DNA from: Alistipes dispar
Lineage (GTDB): Bacteria; Bacteroidota; Bacteroidia; Bacteroidales; Rikenellaceae
Assembly (NCBI RefSeq): GCF_006542685.1
Contig: NZ_AP019736.1
Location: forward strand, 461,001 to 525,000
Length of the DNA stretch: 64,000 nt
Direction of reading: 5' to 3'
In this document: positions 15,884 to 22,699 of the stretch, piece after piece
How the letters are laid out: every line of letters starts with the position of its first letter
How positions within the stretch are numbered: the stretch's first letter is position 1
Made by a program: the position numbers and the translations under genes
Notes under the pieces: generated by a model
Databases searched by the model: none
Told to the model about the DNA's origin: nothing
What the model saw: only the letters and a program-made list of their open reading frames with translations

Positions 15884-15905
15884 GGAACAAATAAGGAACA
15901 AAAAT
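15884..15905. repeat. GGAACAAA direct repeats, right end (candidate integrase arm sites)
   Basis: Two copies of GGAACAAA about 11 bp apart, matched by a similar pair at 6735-6757 near the left end, in the same direction. Paired short repeats inside both ends are typical of integrase arm-type sites. Confidence 0.5.
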
Positions 15906-16038
15906 GTACCGAAAAAGAGCCAAGCAACAATAAACAAGTAAAACAAGAGAAGATACAGATACAGCATAATTACTTATTATACAGTATATTTATTTTCACT
16001 TGATTGGTTTTTGTTTTCTCTTTCAATCTATGCTATAT

Positions 16039-16046
16039 AAATCTGG
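16039..16046 (+). repeat. right attachment-site core (attR), AAATCTGG
   Basis: Identical to 6660-6667. Island DNA lies to its left and the 3' part of the split RNA gene to its right. Confidence 0.7.
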
Positions 16047-16210
16047 AAAATTTTTTGACAAGCGGTCAGGCACATATTCCTGCTGTTGCGGCCCCGCGTC
16101 GTGACGGGCACGGGATTTGATCCTACGCCATAACGGCGCGGGCTATATGTGCTCATTCCTTGTCGGGTTTACCAGAACCTTCCGTGAAGCGAGCGGCAAT
16201 AGTCCGCGTC
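16047..16210 (+). ncRNA. 3' fragment of the split structured RNA gene (6S-like rod)
   Basis: This part folds as a long interrupted hairpin: GACAAG (16057-16062) with CTTGTC (16159-16164), GCACATAT (16070-16077) with ATATGTGC (16145-16152), and a 10-bp stem CCCGCGTCGT (16093-16102) with ACGGCGCGGG (16133-16142). The internal bubble between the last two stems is large on the 5' side, as in 6S RNA. The outer strands CCAGA (16172-16176), TTCCGTG (16180-16186) and GTCCGC (16202-16207) have lost their partners, which lie at 6637-6667. No promoter or substitute 5' part is seen on the island side, so the RNA is probably inactive in this strain. Confidence 0.6.
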
Positions 16211-16251
16211 CGTCGTTTCAGCGCGCCGGCGCGGTCCCGAACCCGACTGCC

Positions 16252-16494
16252 ATGAAACACGAAACCTCCCCTGAAAAACGCCTCGCGGAGTGGGAACGCC
16301 TCGCGGAGATCATCCGCCGCTCGGGGCTTTCGATCAATGCCTTCGCCCTCCGCATCGGCCTGCCGCGCGGCGAGAATCTCTACCGCATCCGCCGCGGCGC
16401 GAACGGTATCAGCCGCGACCTGGCCGAACGCATCCACGCCCGCTATCCGCAATACAGCATCCGCTGGCTTCTCTCGGGCGACGAGCAGGAGTGA
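16252..16494 (+). CDS. small helix-turn-helix protein
   Basis: An 80-aa host-composition protein with an XRE-like helix-turn-helix (about residues 20-62: SINAFALRIGLPRGENLYRI then DLAERIHARYP), ending in the motif IRWLLSGDEQE. That ending is typical of the DNA-binding half of phage repressors, which then continue into a peptidase domain absent here. A frame open from 16117 exists, but the RNA gene occupies that part, so the ATG at 16252 is preferred. It may be a relic or partner of the phage-derived genes at 17908-20744. Its targets are unknown. Confidence 0.6.
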   Translation: MKHETSPEKRLAEWERLAEIIRRSGLSINAFALRIGLPRGENLYRIRRGANGISRDLAERIHARYPQYSIRWLLSGDEQE

Positions 16495-16536
16495 CGCCCC
16501 GGAAAAGCCGCCGCCGGGCCTCCCGGAACAACGGAT

Positions 16537-16568
16537 CACCCCCGCCGGAAAGGGTTCCGACGGGGGTG
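16537..16568. terminator. G/C-rich stem-loop after the HTH and FabK-like genes
   Basis: CACCCCCGCCGGAA pairs with TTCCGACGGGGGTG across a short loop, in the gap between the convergent ends of the HTH gene and the FabK-like gene. There is no T tract on either side, so termination is only inferred. A similar element lies at 34107-34143. Confidence 0.4.
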
Positions 16569-16651
16569 GAATCGCAGTGTCCGGCCGCAGCGACGCGGTC
16601 CGGACCGAAGCCGGACGCCCCGCAAACGGGCGGGACGCCGCTGCCGGGCGG

Positions 16652-17767
16652 TCACTTCGCGCCGAACAGCCGGTCGCGCAGCGAAAAGTTCGCCCGCCGG
16701 GCCGCGAAGGCGTCGTATTCGGCACGCAGCGAAGCCATCAGATCGCGCACGGACTGAATCTTCTCGGCCCGCCAGGCATTCGCACCGCAGAAGGCGTAGC
16801 CGTTCTGCAAGCGACCCTTGAAGGCGTTGTAGAGGGCCAGCATGATACAATAGGGACTATGCGTCACGTCGCACGTCCTGATGCAGTCGAACGGACAGGA
16901 CTTCGGACGCTTGAGCCCCTCCTTCACCCGGTCGAGGAAGCGGTTGTGAATGGCCCGGCCCGGCATCCCGACGGGGCTCTGGATGATCTCGATGTCCTCC
17001 CGGCGCGCCTCGATATAGCTCTGCTTGAAGGCCGGGTCGGCGTCGCACTCCTCCGTGGTGACGAAGCGCGTGCCCATCTGCACGCCCTCGGCCCCCAGCT
17101 CCATGATCCGGTAGATGTCCTCGCCCGTATAGATGCCGCCGCCGGCGATCACCGGAATATGGCAGTCGTGGGCGGCCTCGAAGGAGCGCACCTCGGCGAC
17201 GATCTCCGGCACGAGCGTCTCGAGGGCGTAGTGCTCGTCGTTCAGCTGCTCGGGCTTGTAACCCAGGTGGCCGCCCGCCTTGGGCCCCTCGACCACGATG
17301 GCGTCGGGAACGTACTTGTACTCCGAGAACCATTTCCGGCACAGGAGCTTCGCCGCACGGGCCGACGAGACGATCGGCGCGAGCTTGGTCTTCGCCCCTT
17401 CGGTGAGGAACGACGGCAGGTTGAGCGGCAGTCCGGCGCCCGAGAAGATGATGTCGGCCCGCTCGGCGACGGCCGTGCGGACCATGTCCGCGAAGTTCGA
17501 CATGGCGACCATGACGTTCACGCCGACGATGCCGCGCGTAGCCTCGCGGGCCTTGCGCAGCTCCTGCTTCAGTCCCCAGACCGAAGCCTCGCGGTAATCC
17601 TTCGAATAGTCGTTGTAAATCACCCCCAGCCCGGCCGACGAGATGACGCCGATGCCGCCCTGGTCGGCCACGGCGGACGCCAGTCCCGAGAGGGATATGC
17701 CTACGCCCATACCGCCTTGCACGATGGGCACGGAAGCGCATAAGTTTCCGATTTTAAGTGCTTTCAT
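16652..17767 (-). CDS. FabK/nitronate monooxygenase-like flavoenzyme with C-terminal Cys cluster
   Basis: A 371-aa FMN-binding TIM-barrel protein of the nitronate monooxygenase / enoyl-ACP reductase II family. Family landmarks are the N-terminal PIVQGGMGVGIS, the VVEGPKAGGHLG loop near the middle with its conserved His, and the phosphate-binding IPVIAGGGIYTG and GAEGVQMGTRF segments. The C-terminus adds a cysteine-rich stretch (CPFDCIRTC and a later C near HSPYC) absent from the shorter paralogue at 44699, possibly for metal or Fe-S binding. A minus-strand TACCTTTG element (17810-17803) lies 36 bp before the ATG. The substrate is undecided. Confidence 0.85.
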   Translation of the reverse strand: MKALKIGNLCASVPIVQGGMGVGISLSGLASAVADQGGIGVISSAGLGVIYNDYSKDYREASVWGLKQELRKAREATRGIVGVNVMVAMSNFADMVRTAVAERADIIFSGAGLPLNLPSFLTEGAKTKLAPIVSSARAAKLLCRKWFSEYKYVPDAIVVEGPKAGGHLGYKPEQLNDEHYALETLVPEIVAEVRSFEAAHDCHIPVIAGGGIYTGEDIYRIMELGAEGVQMGTRFVTTEECDADPAFKQSYIEARREDIEIIQSPVGMPGRAIHNRFLDRVKEGLKRPKSCPFDCIRTCDVTHSPYCIMLALYNAFKGRLQNGYAFCGANAWRAEKIQSVRDLMASLRAEYDAFAARRANFSLRDRLFGAK

Positions 17768-17802
17768 TTACAGTTCGGATTAAAAAACCATTACTAACCG
17801 CT

Positions 17803-17810
17803 CAAAGGTA
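17803..17810 (-). promoter_or_regulatory. -7 promoter element of the FabK-like gene
   Basis: TACCTTTG on the minus strand, 36 bp upstream of the start at 17767. No -33 box is evident. Confidence 0.55.
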
Positions 17811-17907
17811 GGGAAAATCGGATGAAAACCGCCGACATTCCGAACAATTTAACGTAAAGGTCACATACGCACCGTGTCCCCTCCGCGACTCCCGGTAGTT
17901 TCCGCGT

Positions 17908-19524
17908 TCAGACGAACCGGATGCCCCGCAGCCGTCCGCCGCGCCGGCCCGCCGTTTCGCGCTCGACGATGCCCGTTACGACGTCGGCCGCATCGTGCCA
18001 GCGGTTGGTGCGGAACAGACGGCGGTAGGTCGTCAGATGCGCATACAGCTCGGGCCACTCCCGCGCCCATCCCCGCGGAAAGCGCACGAGGTGCAGCACG
18101 GTGGCCGAGTTGGAGAGGATGCGCGCCTCCTTGTTGCCGCTCTGGTGGAACCACTCGACCCGCACGCCGGGAGCGCGCGCCTGCACGGCGCGGGCGAACC
18201 CGCGGCCGCCGTTGTTGCTCTCGACGGCGGCCTGCCGCGTCGCGGAGCGCACGAGCATCCCGGCCACCAGCGGCTCGGTCACCTCCATCGGCTCGCGCGA
18301 ATAGACCGCATCGGTGATGTAGATGACCCCGTCGGTATCGACCGCATACGAAAGCGAGCAGAGATAGTCGTCGCCCGTATCGGCCGTGTCGGTGTAGTTG
18401 GCCCGGCGGACGATCTCGCGCGGCAGGGCGTCGTACTCGGCGAAGTGCGGTCCGTAGAGCAGTCCTTCGCGCGAAGAGGGTCGCCCCTGGTAGAGAGCCT
18501 CGAACTGCAACGGATCGAGCCGCCGCTTGGAGTGCAGCAGCACGGCGCCGTGCTGCTCCTCCCACAACGCCTCGCCCGGTGCGCGGGGGTCGATTTCGGT
18601 GGGCGGCGAGGTCTTCAGCGCCTCGAAGTTCAGGTGCAGCCAGCCGCCGGGCGGAAGCGTGTCGAGCTGCCGCCACTCGCGCAGCTCCTCGACCGGTTCA
18701 CGGGCCAGCAGTTCGCCGATGAGGTCCTCCTCGTGCCAGCGCGTGAAAACGACCAGTTCGCGCGAGGCGTTGTGCATCCGTGTGCGGACCACCGACGTAT
18801 ACCACTCCCAGCAGTTCGAACGCACGAGCGGCGAATTGGCCTCCAGCGCATCCTTATACAAATCGTCCAGGATGAAGCAGTCCACGCGGTTGCCCGTGAG
18901 CGAGCCCTCGCGGCCGACCGACAGCAGTCCGCCCCGCCGCCCCACGACCTCCACCTCGTCGGCCGTGCGGATATAGCCCGGCGGCCGGGCGCCGCGCTTG
19001 ATCGTCGTAGCGGGGAAAAAGGCAGCGTATTCGCGCGACTCGAGAATCCGCTGCACGCGGCGGTTGAACTTCGAGGCCAGCGCCCCGGAGTAGGAGGCGA
19101 TCGCCACGCGGCAGTCGGGATCCAGCCCCAGCACATAGGCCGGAAGGAGCGTCGTGGCACCGACGCTCTTGCCGTGCTGGGGCGGCATGGTGACGATCAG
19201 CCGCCGGACGCGCCCCGCGGCGAAGGCCTCCAGCACCCGGTAGTAGGCACGGTGGAAAGGCTTCAGGTCGAGGAAGGGATAGACCCCGAGGGCGAAATCG
19301 GCGAACGCCGGAGGCGTCGCGGCATCCGCATCGGACAGCACCGGTCCTCCGGGAAACGACTCTTCCGGCGAAAGTGACGAAGAGGCGGAAAGGCCGGGGC
19401 CGGCGGAGCGGGCGGCCGCGGAAGAGCCCGCCGCACCGGAGGAAGGACAGCCGGAGACCGCTCCGGATACGAAAGCCTCTGCGGAATCTCCTTCCGCAGA
19501 GGCCGGAACAGACATTGTGACCAT
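17908..19524 (-). CDS. phage terminase large subunit
   Basis: A 538-aa DNA-packaging ATPase/nuclease of tailed phages. A Walker A-type loop PPQHGKSVG lies near residues 112-120, Walker B is FILDDLYKD near 215-223, a coupling motif follows in VVFTRWHEEDL, and a C-terminal RNase H-like nuclease half runs from about 380, with an Asp in SYAVDTDG, ESNNGGRG further on and HDAADVV near the end. The first 70 residues are Ala/Ser/Gly/Pro-rich and look disordered; initiation could be at 19524 or at the ATG of 19515. No portal, capsid or tail genes are present, and codon use matches the host, so it is an old, isolated gene. A remnant or a domesticated gene are both possible. Confidence 0.87.
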   Translation of the reverse strand: MVTMSVPASAEGDSAEAFVSGAVSGCPSSGAAGSSAAARSAGPGLSASSSLSPEESFPGGPVLSDADAATPPAFADFALGVYPFLDLKPFHRAYYRVLEAFAAGRVRRLIVTMPPQHGKSVGATTLLPAYVLGLDPDCRVAIASYSGALASKFNRRVQRILESREYAAFFPATTIKRGARPPGYIRTADEVEVVGRRGGLLSVGREGSLTGNRVDCFILDDLYKDALEANSPLVRSNCWEWYTSVVRTRMHNASRELVVFTRWHEEDLIGELLAREPVEELREWRQLDTLPPGGWLHLNFEALKTSPPTEIDPRAPGEALWEEQHGAVLLHSKRRLDPLQFEALYQGRPSSREGLLYGPHFAEYDALPREIVRRANYTDTADTGDDYLCSLSYAVDTDGVIYITDAVYSREPMEVTEPLVAGMLVRSATRQAAVESNNGGRGFARAVQARAPGVRVEWFHQSGNKEARILSNSATVLHLVRFPRGWAREWPELYAHLTTYRRLFRTNRWHDAADVVTGIVERETAGRRGGRLRGIRFV

Positions 19525-19644
19525 TCGATGAAAACTGTTTTCAAAAACCCCTTGCGCGGCGCCGCGACAGGCAGGTTTTTCGGATAAGTGCGCTGCGGCG
19601 GGCGGCGCCGCGCCCGGGAAGCGAGGAGCCGCAGCACGAAGGCG

Positions 19645-19956
19645 TCAGAGGTACGCCTTCATTTCGGAAAACGAGAAGTCGTTGGCGACCTCCCCCTCGC
19701 CGTCCGCGGTGTGGAACTCCCACCAGACGGGCACAAGGTCCGCGACGGCATCGACGTCGCCTTCGGGCAGCGACTCGCGCCGCCGGCAGACGATGACCGA
19801 GGCCGTCAGGCGGCACTCCATGCCGCCGAACGCGAAACGGACCGATCCCGAAAAGTAGCCGCCGCCGTCGAGGGCGTCCGCCAGACGGACCGCCGTTTCC
19901 CGGTAAAGTTCAGGTGAAACCGAATAGCTCATTGATACAGAATCGTTTTTTTGCAA
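19645..19956 (-). CDS. small conserved-type hypothetical protein
   Basis: A 103-aa acidic protein with no family I recognise. It looks like one alpha/beta domain: an N-terminal helix (PELYRETAVRLADALD), then strands around SGSVRFAFGGMECRLTASVIVCRR, and ending DFSFSEMKAYL. It lies between the terminase and the divergently transcribed S24 repressor, so it is probably controlled by that repressor and belongs to the same phage-derived unit. It might start at the internal Met 9 instead. No function is proposed. Confidence 0.6.
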   Translation of the reverse strand: MQKNDSVSMSYSVSPELYRETAVRLADALDGGGYFSGSVRFAFGGMECRLTASVIVCRRRESLPEGDVDAVADLVPVWWEFHTADGEGEVANDFSFSEMKAYL

Positions 19957-19961
19957 AAAAG

Positions 19962-20060
19962 TTTGCAGACAGAAACAAATTGTTTAACTTTGCAGGACAA
20001 AGATATATTCAAAATTTGAACATTCGAACCGAAAATTCAAATTTTTGATATAAAATTTTC
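19962..20060. promoter_or_regulatory. repressor promoter and AT-rich operator region
   Basis: TTTG (19962-19965), a 19-nt spacer and TAACTTTG (19985-19992) form a complete Bacteroidetes promoter facing the S24 repressor gene. A minus-strand TATCTTTG (20005-19998) faces the small gene and terminase. Palindromes TTCAAAATTTGAA (20008-20020) and TTCGAA (20023-20028) and a further AAATTCAAATTT-like segment follow, as expected for operators of a phage-type repressor. Confidence 0.75.
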
Positions 20061-20072
20061 CGATAGAATACC

Positions 20073-20744
20073 ATGAACGAACGGGTAAAACTGATACGCA
20101 AGCAGCTCGGAATGACGCAAGAGCAACTCGCACAGCGACTTGGAATAGGCAAAGCCGCCCTCTCGATGATCGAGACCGGCAAGGCGGGGCTCTCGGCGAG
20201 GAACCGGAACATCCTGGTTCAGGAATTGAACGTAAACCCCGAATGGATCGAAACCGGCAGAGGCAGCATGTTCAACGCCGAGCCGGACCTGACGGCCTAC
20301 ATGCACCGCACGGACAACTCGCTGCCGCTCCAGAGCGTGCCTCTCTACTCGATCGAGGGCACGGCGGGGCTGGTTCCCCTGTTCGCCGACCAGACGCAGG
20401 CCAAACCCGTCAATTTCATCCACATCCCCAACCTCCCGAAATGCGACGGAGCGCTCTACGTGCGCGGGGATTCCATGTATCCGCTGCTCAAGAGCGGCGA
20501 CATCGTGCTCTACAAGCAGCTCAACGACATCGACGACATCTTCTGGGGCGACATGTACCTGCTCTCGATCGACATCGACGGCGAAGAGTACGTCACCGTG
20601 AAGTATATCCAGAAATCCGAGCGCGAGGGGTGGGTGAAACTCGTGAGCCAGAATCCGCACCATGCCGACAAGGAGATCGCCATGAGCCGCATCCGGGCCA
20701 TCGCGCTGGTCAAGGCCAGTATCCGGATGAACTCGATCCGATGA
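20073..20744 (+). CDS. phage-type repressor, HTH-XRE plus S24 peptidase domain
   Basis: A 223-aa LexA/CI-like regulator. Residues 4-60 are a helix-turn-helix (MTQEQLAQRLGIGKAALSMIE) ending in the NPEWIETGRG linker signature, and residues about 95-215 are an S24 fold with the catalytic Ser in RGDSM and the Lys in VTVKYIQ. Such repressors self-cleave when RecA is activated, releasing downstream phage genes; a clear Ala-Gly cleavage pair is not obvious here, so self-cleavage is uncertain. It is divergent from the small gene and terminase and has a complete promoter with palindromes. Together they look like the control-and-packaging rump of a prophage. Confidence 0.88.
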   Translation: MNERVKLIRKQLGMTQEQLAQRLGIGKAALSMIETGKAGLSARNRNILVQELNVNPEWIETGRGSMFNAEPDLTAYMHRTDNSLPLQSVPLYSIEGTAGLVPLFADQTQAKPVNFIHIPNLPKCDGALYVRGDSMYPLLKSGDIVLYKQLNDIDDIFWGDMYLLSIDIDGEEYVTVKYIQKSEREGWVKLVSQNPHHADKEIAMSRIRAIALVKASIRMNSIR

Positions 20745-20840
20745 CAGGGGACGTTCCGATAGAACGGAGCCGGAGCGCCCGCAATTTTTATTTTATCGGA
20801 TGAAAACCCGTCCCGCACGAGGCGGAACGGAAATAATCGC

Positions 20841-20848
20841 TATATTTG
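20841..20848 (+). promoter_or_regulatory. -7 promoter element of the ECF sigma gene
   Basis: TATATTTG, 33 bp before the sigma-factor ATG. No -33 box is evident. Confidence 0.5.
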
Positions 20849-20881
20849 TTCCGATCTTGGCGTCATGGGGAGGGGAAAGCA

Positions 20882-21475
20882 ATGCAACTATCCGACAAAT
20901 ACGGTCCGACGGACGACTTCGGGCGTTTTTTCGACGAATACCGTCCGCGGCTGATCGCATTCGCCCGCGGATATGTCCGGGACCGGCTCGTTGCCGAAGA
21001 CCTCGCCACCGACTCCTTCCTCTATTTCTGGGAGAACCGCTCCCGCATCGACACGGGCGGAAATCCGGCCGCCTACGTCCTCAAGACGCTCCGCCACAAA
21101 TGCCTCAACCACCTGCGGGCGCAAGCCGTGCGGCTGCGGGCCCACGGCGAGATGGAGGAGTTGCAACAACGCGTGCTGCGCGAAAGCATCCGCTCGCTGG
21201 AGATGTGCGATCCCGAACGGCTGTTCGAGGGCGAGGTCGAACGGATCGTCCGCGACTGCCTGGACGAAATGCCCGAACTGACCCGCAGCGTCTTCACCGA
21301 ACAGCGGCTCCGGGGACGCTCCTACCGCGAGGTCGCCGCACAGTACGGCATCAGCGAACGGCGCGTCGAGACCGAGCTGGGCAAAGCCCTCGGAAAACTG
21401 CGCCTCGCCCTGCGCGACTACCTGCCCGCCGCGCTCGCGGCGGCCGTGCTGGAACGCCTCACGCGGCAATTCTGA
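20882..21475 (+). CDS. ECF-type RNA polymerase sigma factor (PUL regulator)
   Basis: A 197-aa sigma-70 factor of the extracytoplasmic-function group. Region 2 (about residues 15-85) contains the DRLVAEDLATDSFLYFWEN core helix, and region 4 (about 130-185) the helix-turn-helix SYREVAAQYGISERRVETEL. The ATG at 20882 is chosen over 20846 because a GGGGAGGGG Shine-Dalgarno-like run precedes it and family members begin close to region 2. It is followed 95 bp later by a FecR anti-sigma factor and then a SusC receptor with an STN domain. This is the classical surface-signalling set in which binding of a glycan by the receptor releases the sigma factor. Confidence 0.93.
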   Translation: MQLSDKYGPTDDFGRFFDEYRPRLIAFARGYVRDRLVAEDLATDSFLYFWENRSRIDTGGNPAAYVLKTLRHKCLNHLRAQAVRLRAHGEMEELQQRVLRESIRSLEMCDPERLFEGEVERIVRDCLDEMPELTRSVFTEQRLRGRSYREVAAQYGISERRVETELGKALGKLRLALRDYLPAALAAAVLERLTRQF

Positions 21476-21570
21476 AAATATTTTCCCGAAAAACGTGTCC
21501 TTTCGCGGGAAACCGCCCTGCTGAAGTGCTTTTATAATGAACGCCCCGAAAAGCGGGCGGAAGGAAAAGC

Positions 21571-22512
21571 ATGGAAAAAGAGATTCTGTACCGTTTTTTC
21601 AGAGGAGAGACCGGCCCCGACGAGGAGCGCCGGCTCATGGAATGGCTCGATGCGGACGAGGAGAACCGCCGCACGTTCGACCGCGAACGCGCCGTGTTCG
21701 ACGCCCTGCTGCTCTTCGCCCCCGTTCCCGGAGCCGCGCAACGCAACCCCGGAATGCGTCTGCGCCGCATGGCGGGCGCCGCGGCACGCATCGCGGCCGT
21801 CGTCGCCCTGGCGGTCGGCGTCGGCTGGGGGTTCGTCGCCCACCGCGAACGCGGCTGGGAGCAACTGACCAACCGTGTGGTAGTCCCCGCCGGACAGCGC
21901 ATCAACCTGACCCTGCAGGACGGAACCTCCGTATGGCTCAACTCCGGCGCCGAAATCGAATACCCGGCCCTCTTCGCCGGCGACACGCGGCAGGTAAGAC
22001 TCAAAGGCACGGCGCTGTTCGACGTCAGCCACGACGCCGGACACCCCTTCGTCGTGGAGACCTACGCCTGCCGGGTGGAGGTGCTCGGCACGCGCTTCAA
22101 CGTCAATGCAGACGAACAGCACGGCATCTTCTCGACGGCCCTGCTGCGGGGCAGCGTGCGTGTCACGCCGCACGACGCCCCGCAGCGGCAGGTCACGCTC
22201 AGACCCAACGAAAAGGTATCGCTGCACGACGGACGGCTGACGCTCGGACGGGCCGACGATCCGAACGAATACCTCTGGACCGAGGGGCTGATCTCGGTCA
22301 GCGGCTGCTCGTTCGAGGAGCTCCTGCACCGTCTCGAACACTGCTACGGGGTGCGGTTCGACGTGCGGCTGAAAGAGATGCCGCAATTCGAGGCCGTCGG
22401 CAAAATCCGCATCTCGGACGGCATCGAGCACGCCCTCGACATCCTCCAGCGCAACTGCGACTTCGAATACGCCTACGACTCGCAAACCAACGAAATAACC
22501 ATCTACCGATAA
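21571..22512 (+). CDS. FecR-family anti-sigma factor
   Basis: A 313-aa inner-membrane anti-sigma protein. The cytoplasmic N-terminus (1-65) would hold the ECF sigma, a single membrane helix follows at about 70-92, then the periplasmic FecR domain (about 110-205, including GQRINLTLQDGTSVWLNSG) and the C-terminal DUF4974 (about 240-313), which contacts the receptor's STN domain. It lies between its sigma factor and the SusC gene, as usual for Bacteroidales loci acting on host glycans. The start at 21571 follows GGAAGG. Confidence 0.93.
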   Translation: MEKEILYRFFRGETGPDEERRLMEWLDADEENRRTFDRERAVFDALLLFAPVPGAAQRNPGMRLRRMAGAAARIAAVVALAVGVGWGFVAHRERGWEQLTNRVVVPAGQRINLTLQDGTSVWLNSGAEIEYPALFAGDTRQVRLKGTALFDVSHDAGHPFVVETYACRVEVLGTRFNVNADEQHGIFSTALLRGSVRVTPHDAPQRQVTLRPNEKVSLHDGRLTLGRADDPNEYLWTEGLISVSGCSFEELLHRLEHCYGVRFDVRLKEMPQFEAVGKIRISDGIEHALDILQRNCDFEYAYDSQTNEITIYR

Positions 22513-22699
22513 AATAGCACGAACCTTAAAACCTGCCTGCCTATGAGATAACACGAGCCTTTCTGAGGCCGTCGTCGCCGATCGCGGAAGCCATCGGAAA
22601 AAATGCCCGAAGTCGTTGGCGCGACCCCGGGCGGCAAGGATAACGGCCATTCGCATCTGACGGAACAACCCAAATTATTATCCTTTAACTGACAAAGAT

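Larger units (their letters stand above)
6660..16046. mobile_element. integrated genomic island with RM/PIN/ASCH/Fic operon and tyrosine integrase
   Basis: Between 6667 and 16039 the sequence is much more AT-rich than either flank and uses different codons. It carries a tyrosine recombinase at the right end (14690-15823, minus) and a defence-type operon. An identical octamer AAATCTGG occurs at both edges (6660-6667 and 16039-16046). Deleting the DNA between them restores a continuous structured RNA whose two halves pair across the junction, which fixes the crossover site independently of the short repeat. GGAACAAA repeats near both ends (6735-6757, 15884-15905) look like integrase arm sites. 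No conjugation genes are present, so the island is an integrative or mobilisable cargo element, not a complete ICE. Confidence 0.85.

Noticed and set aside
6660..16046. Integration at a tRNA gene
   Set aside because: No tRNA cloverleaf exists at either junction; the only tRNA in the window is at 44336-44409. The target is instead the rod-like RNA.
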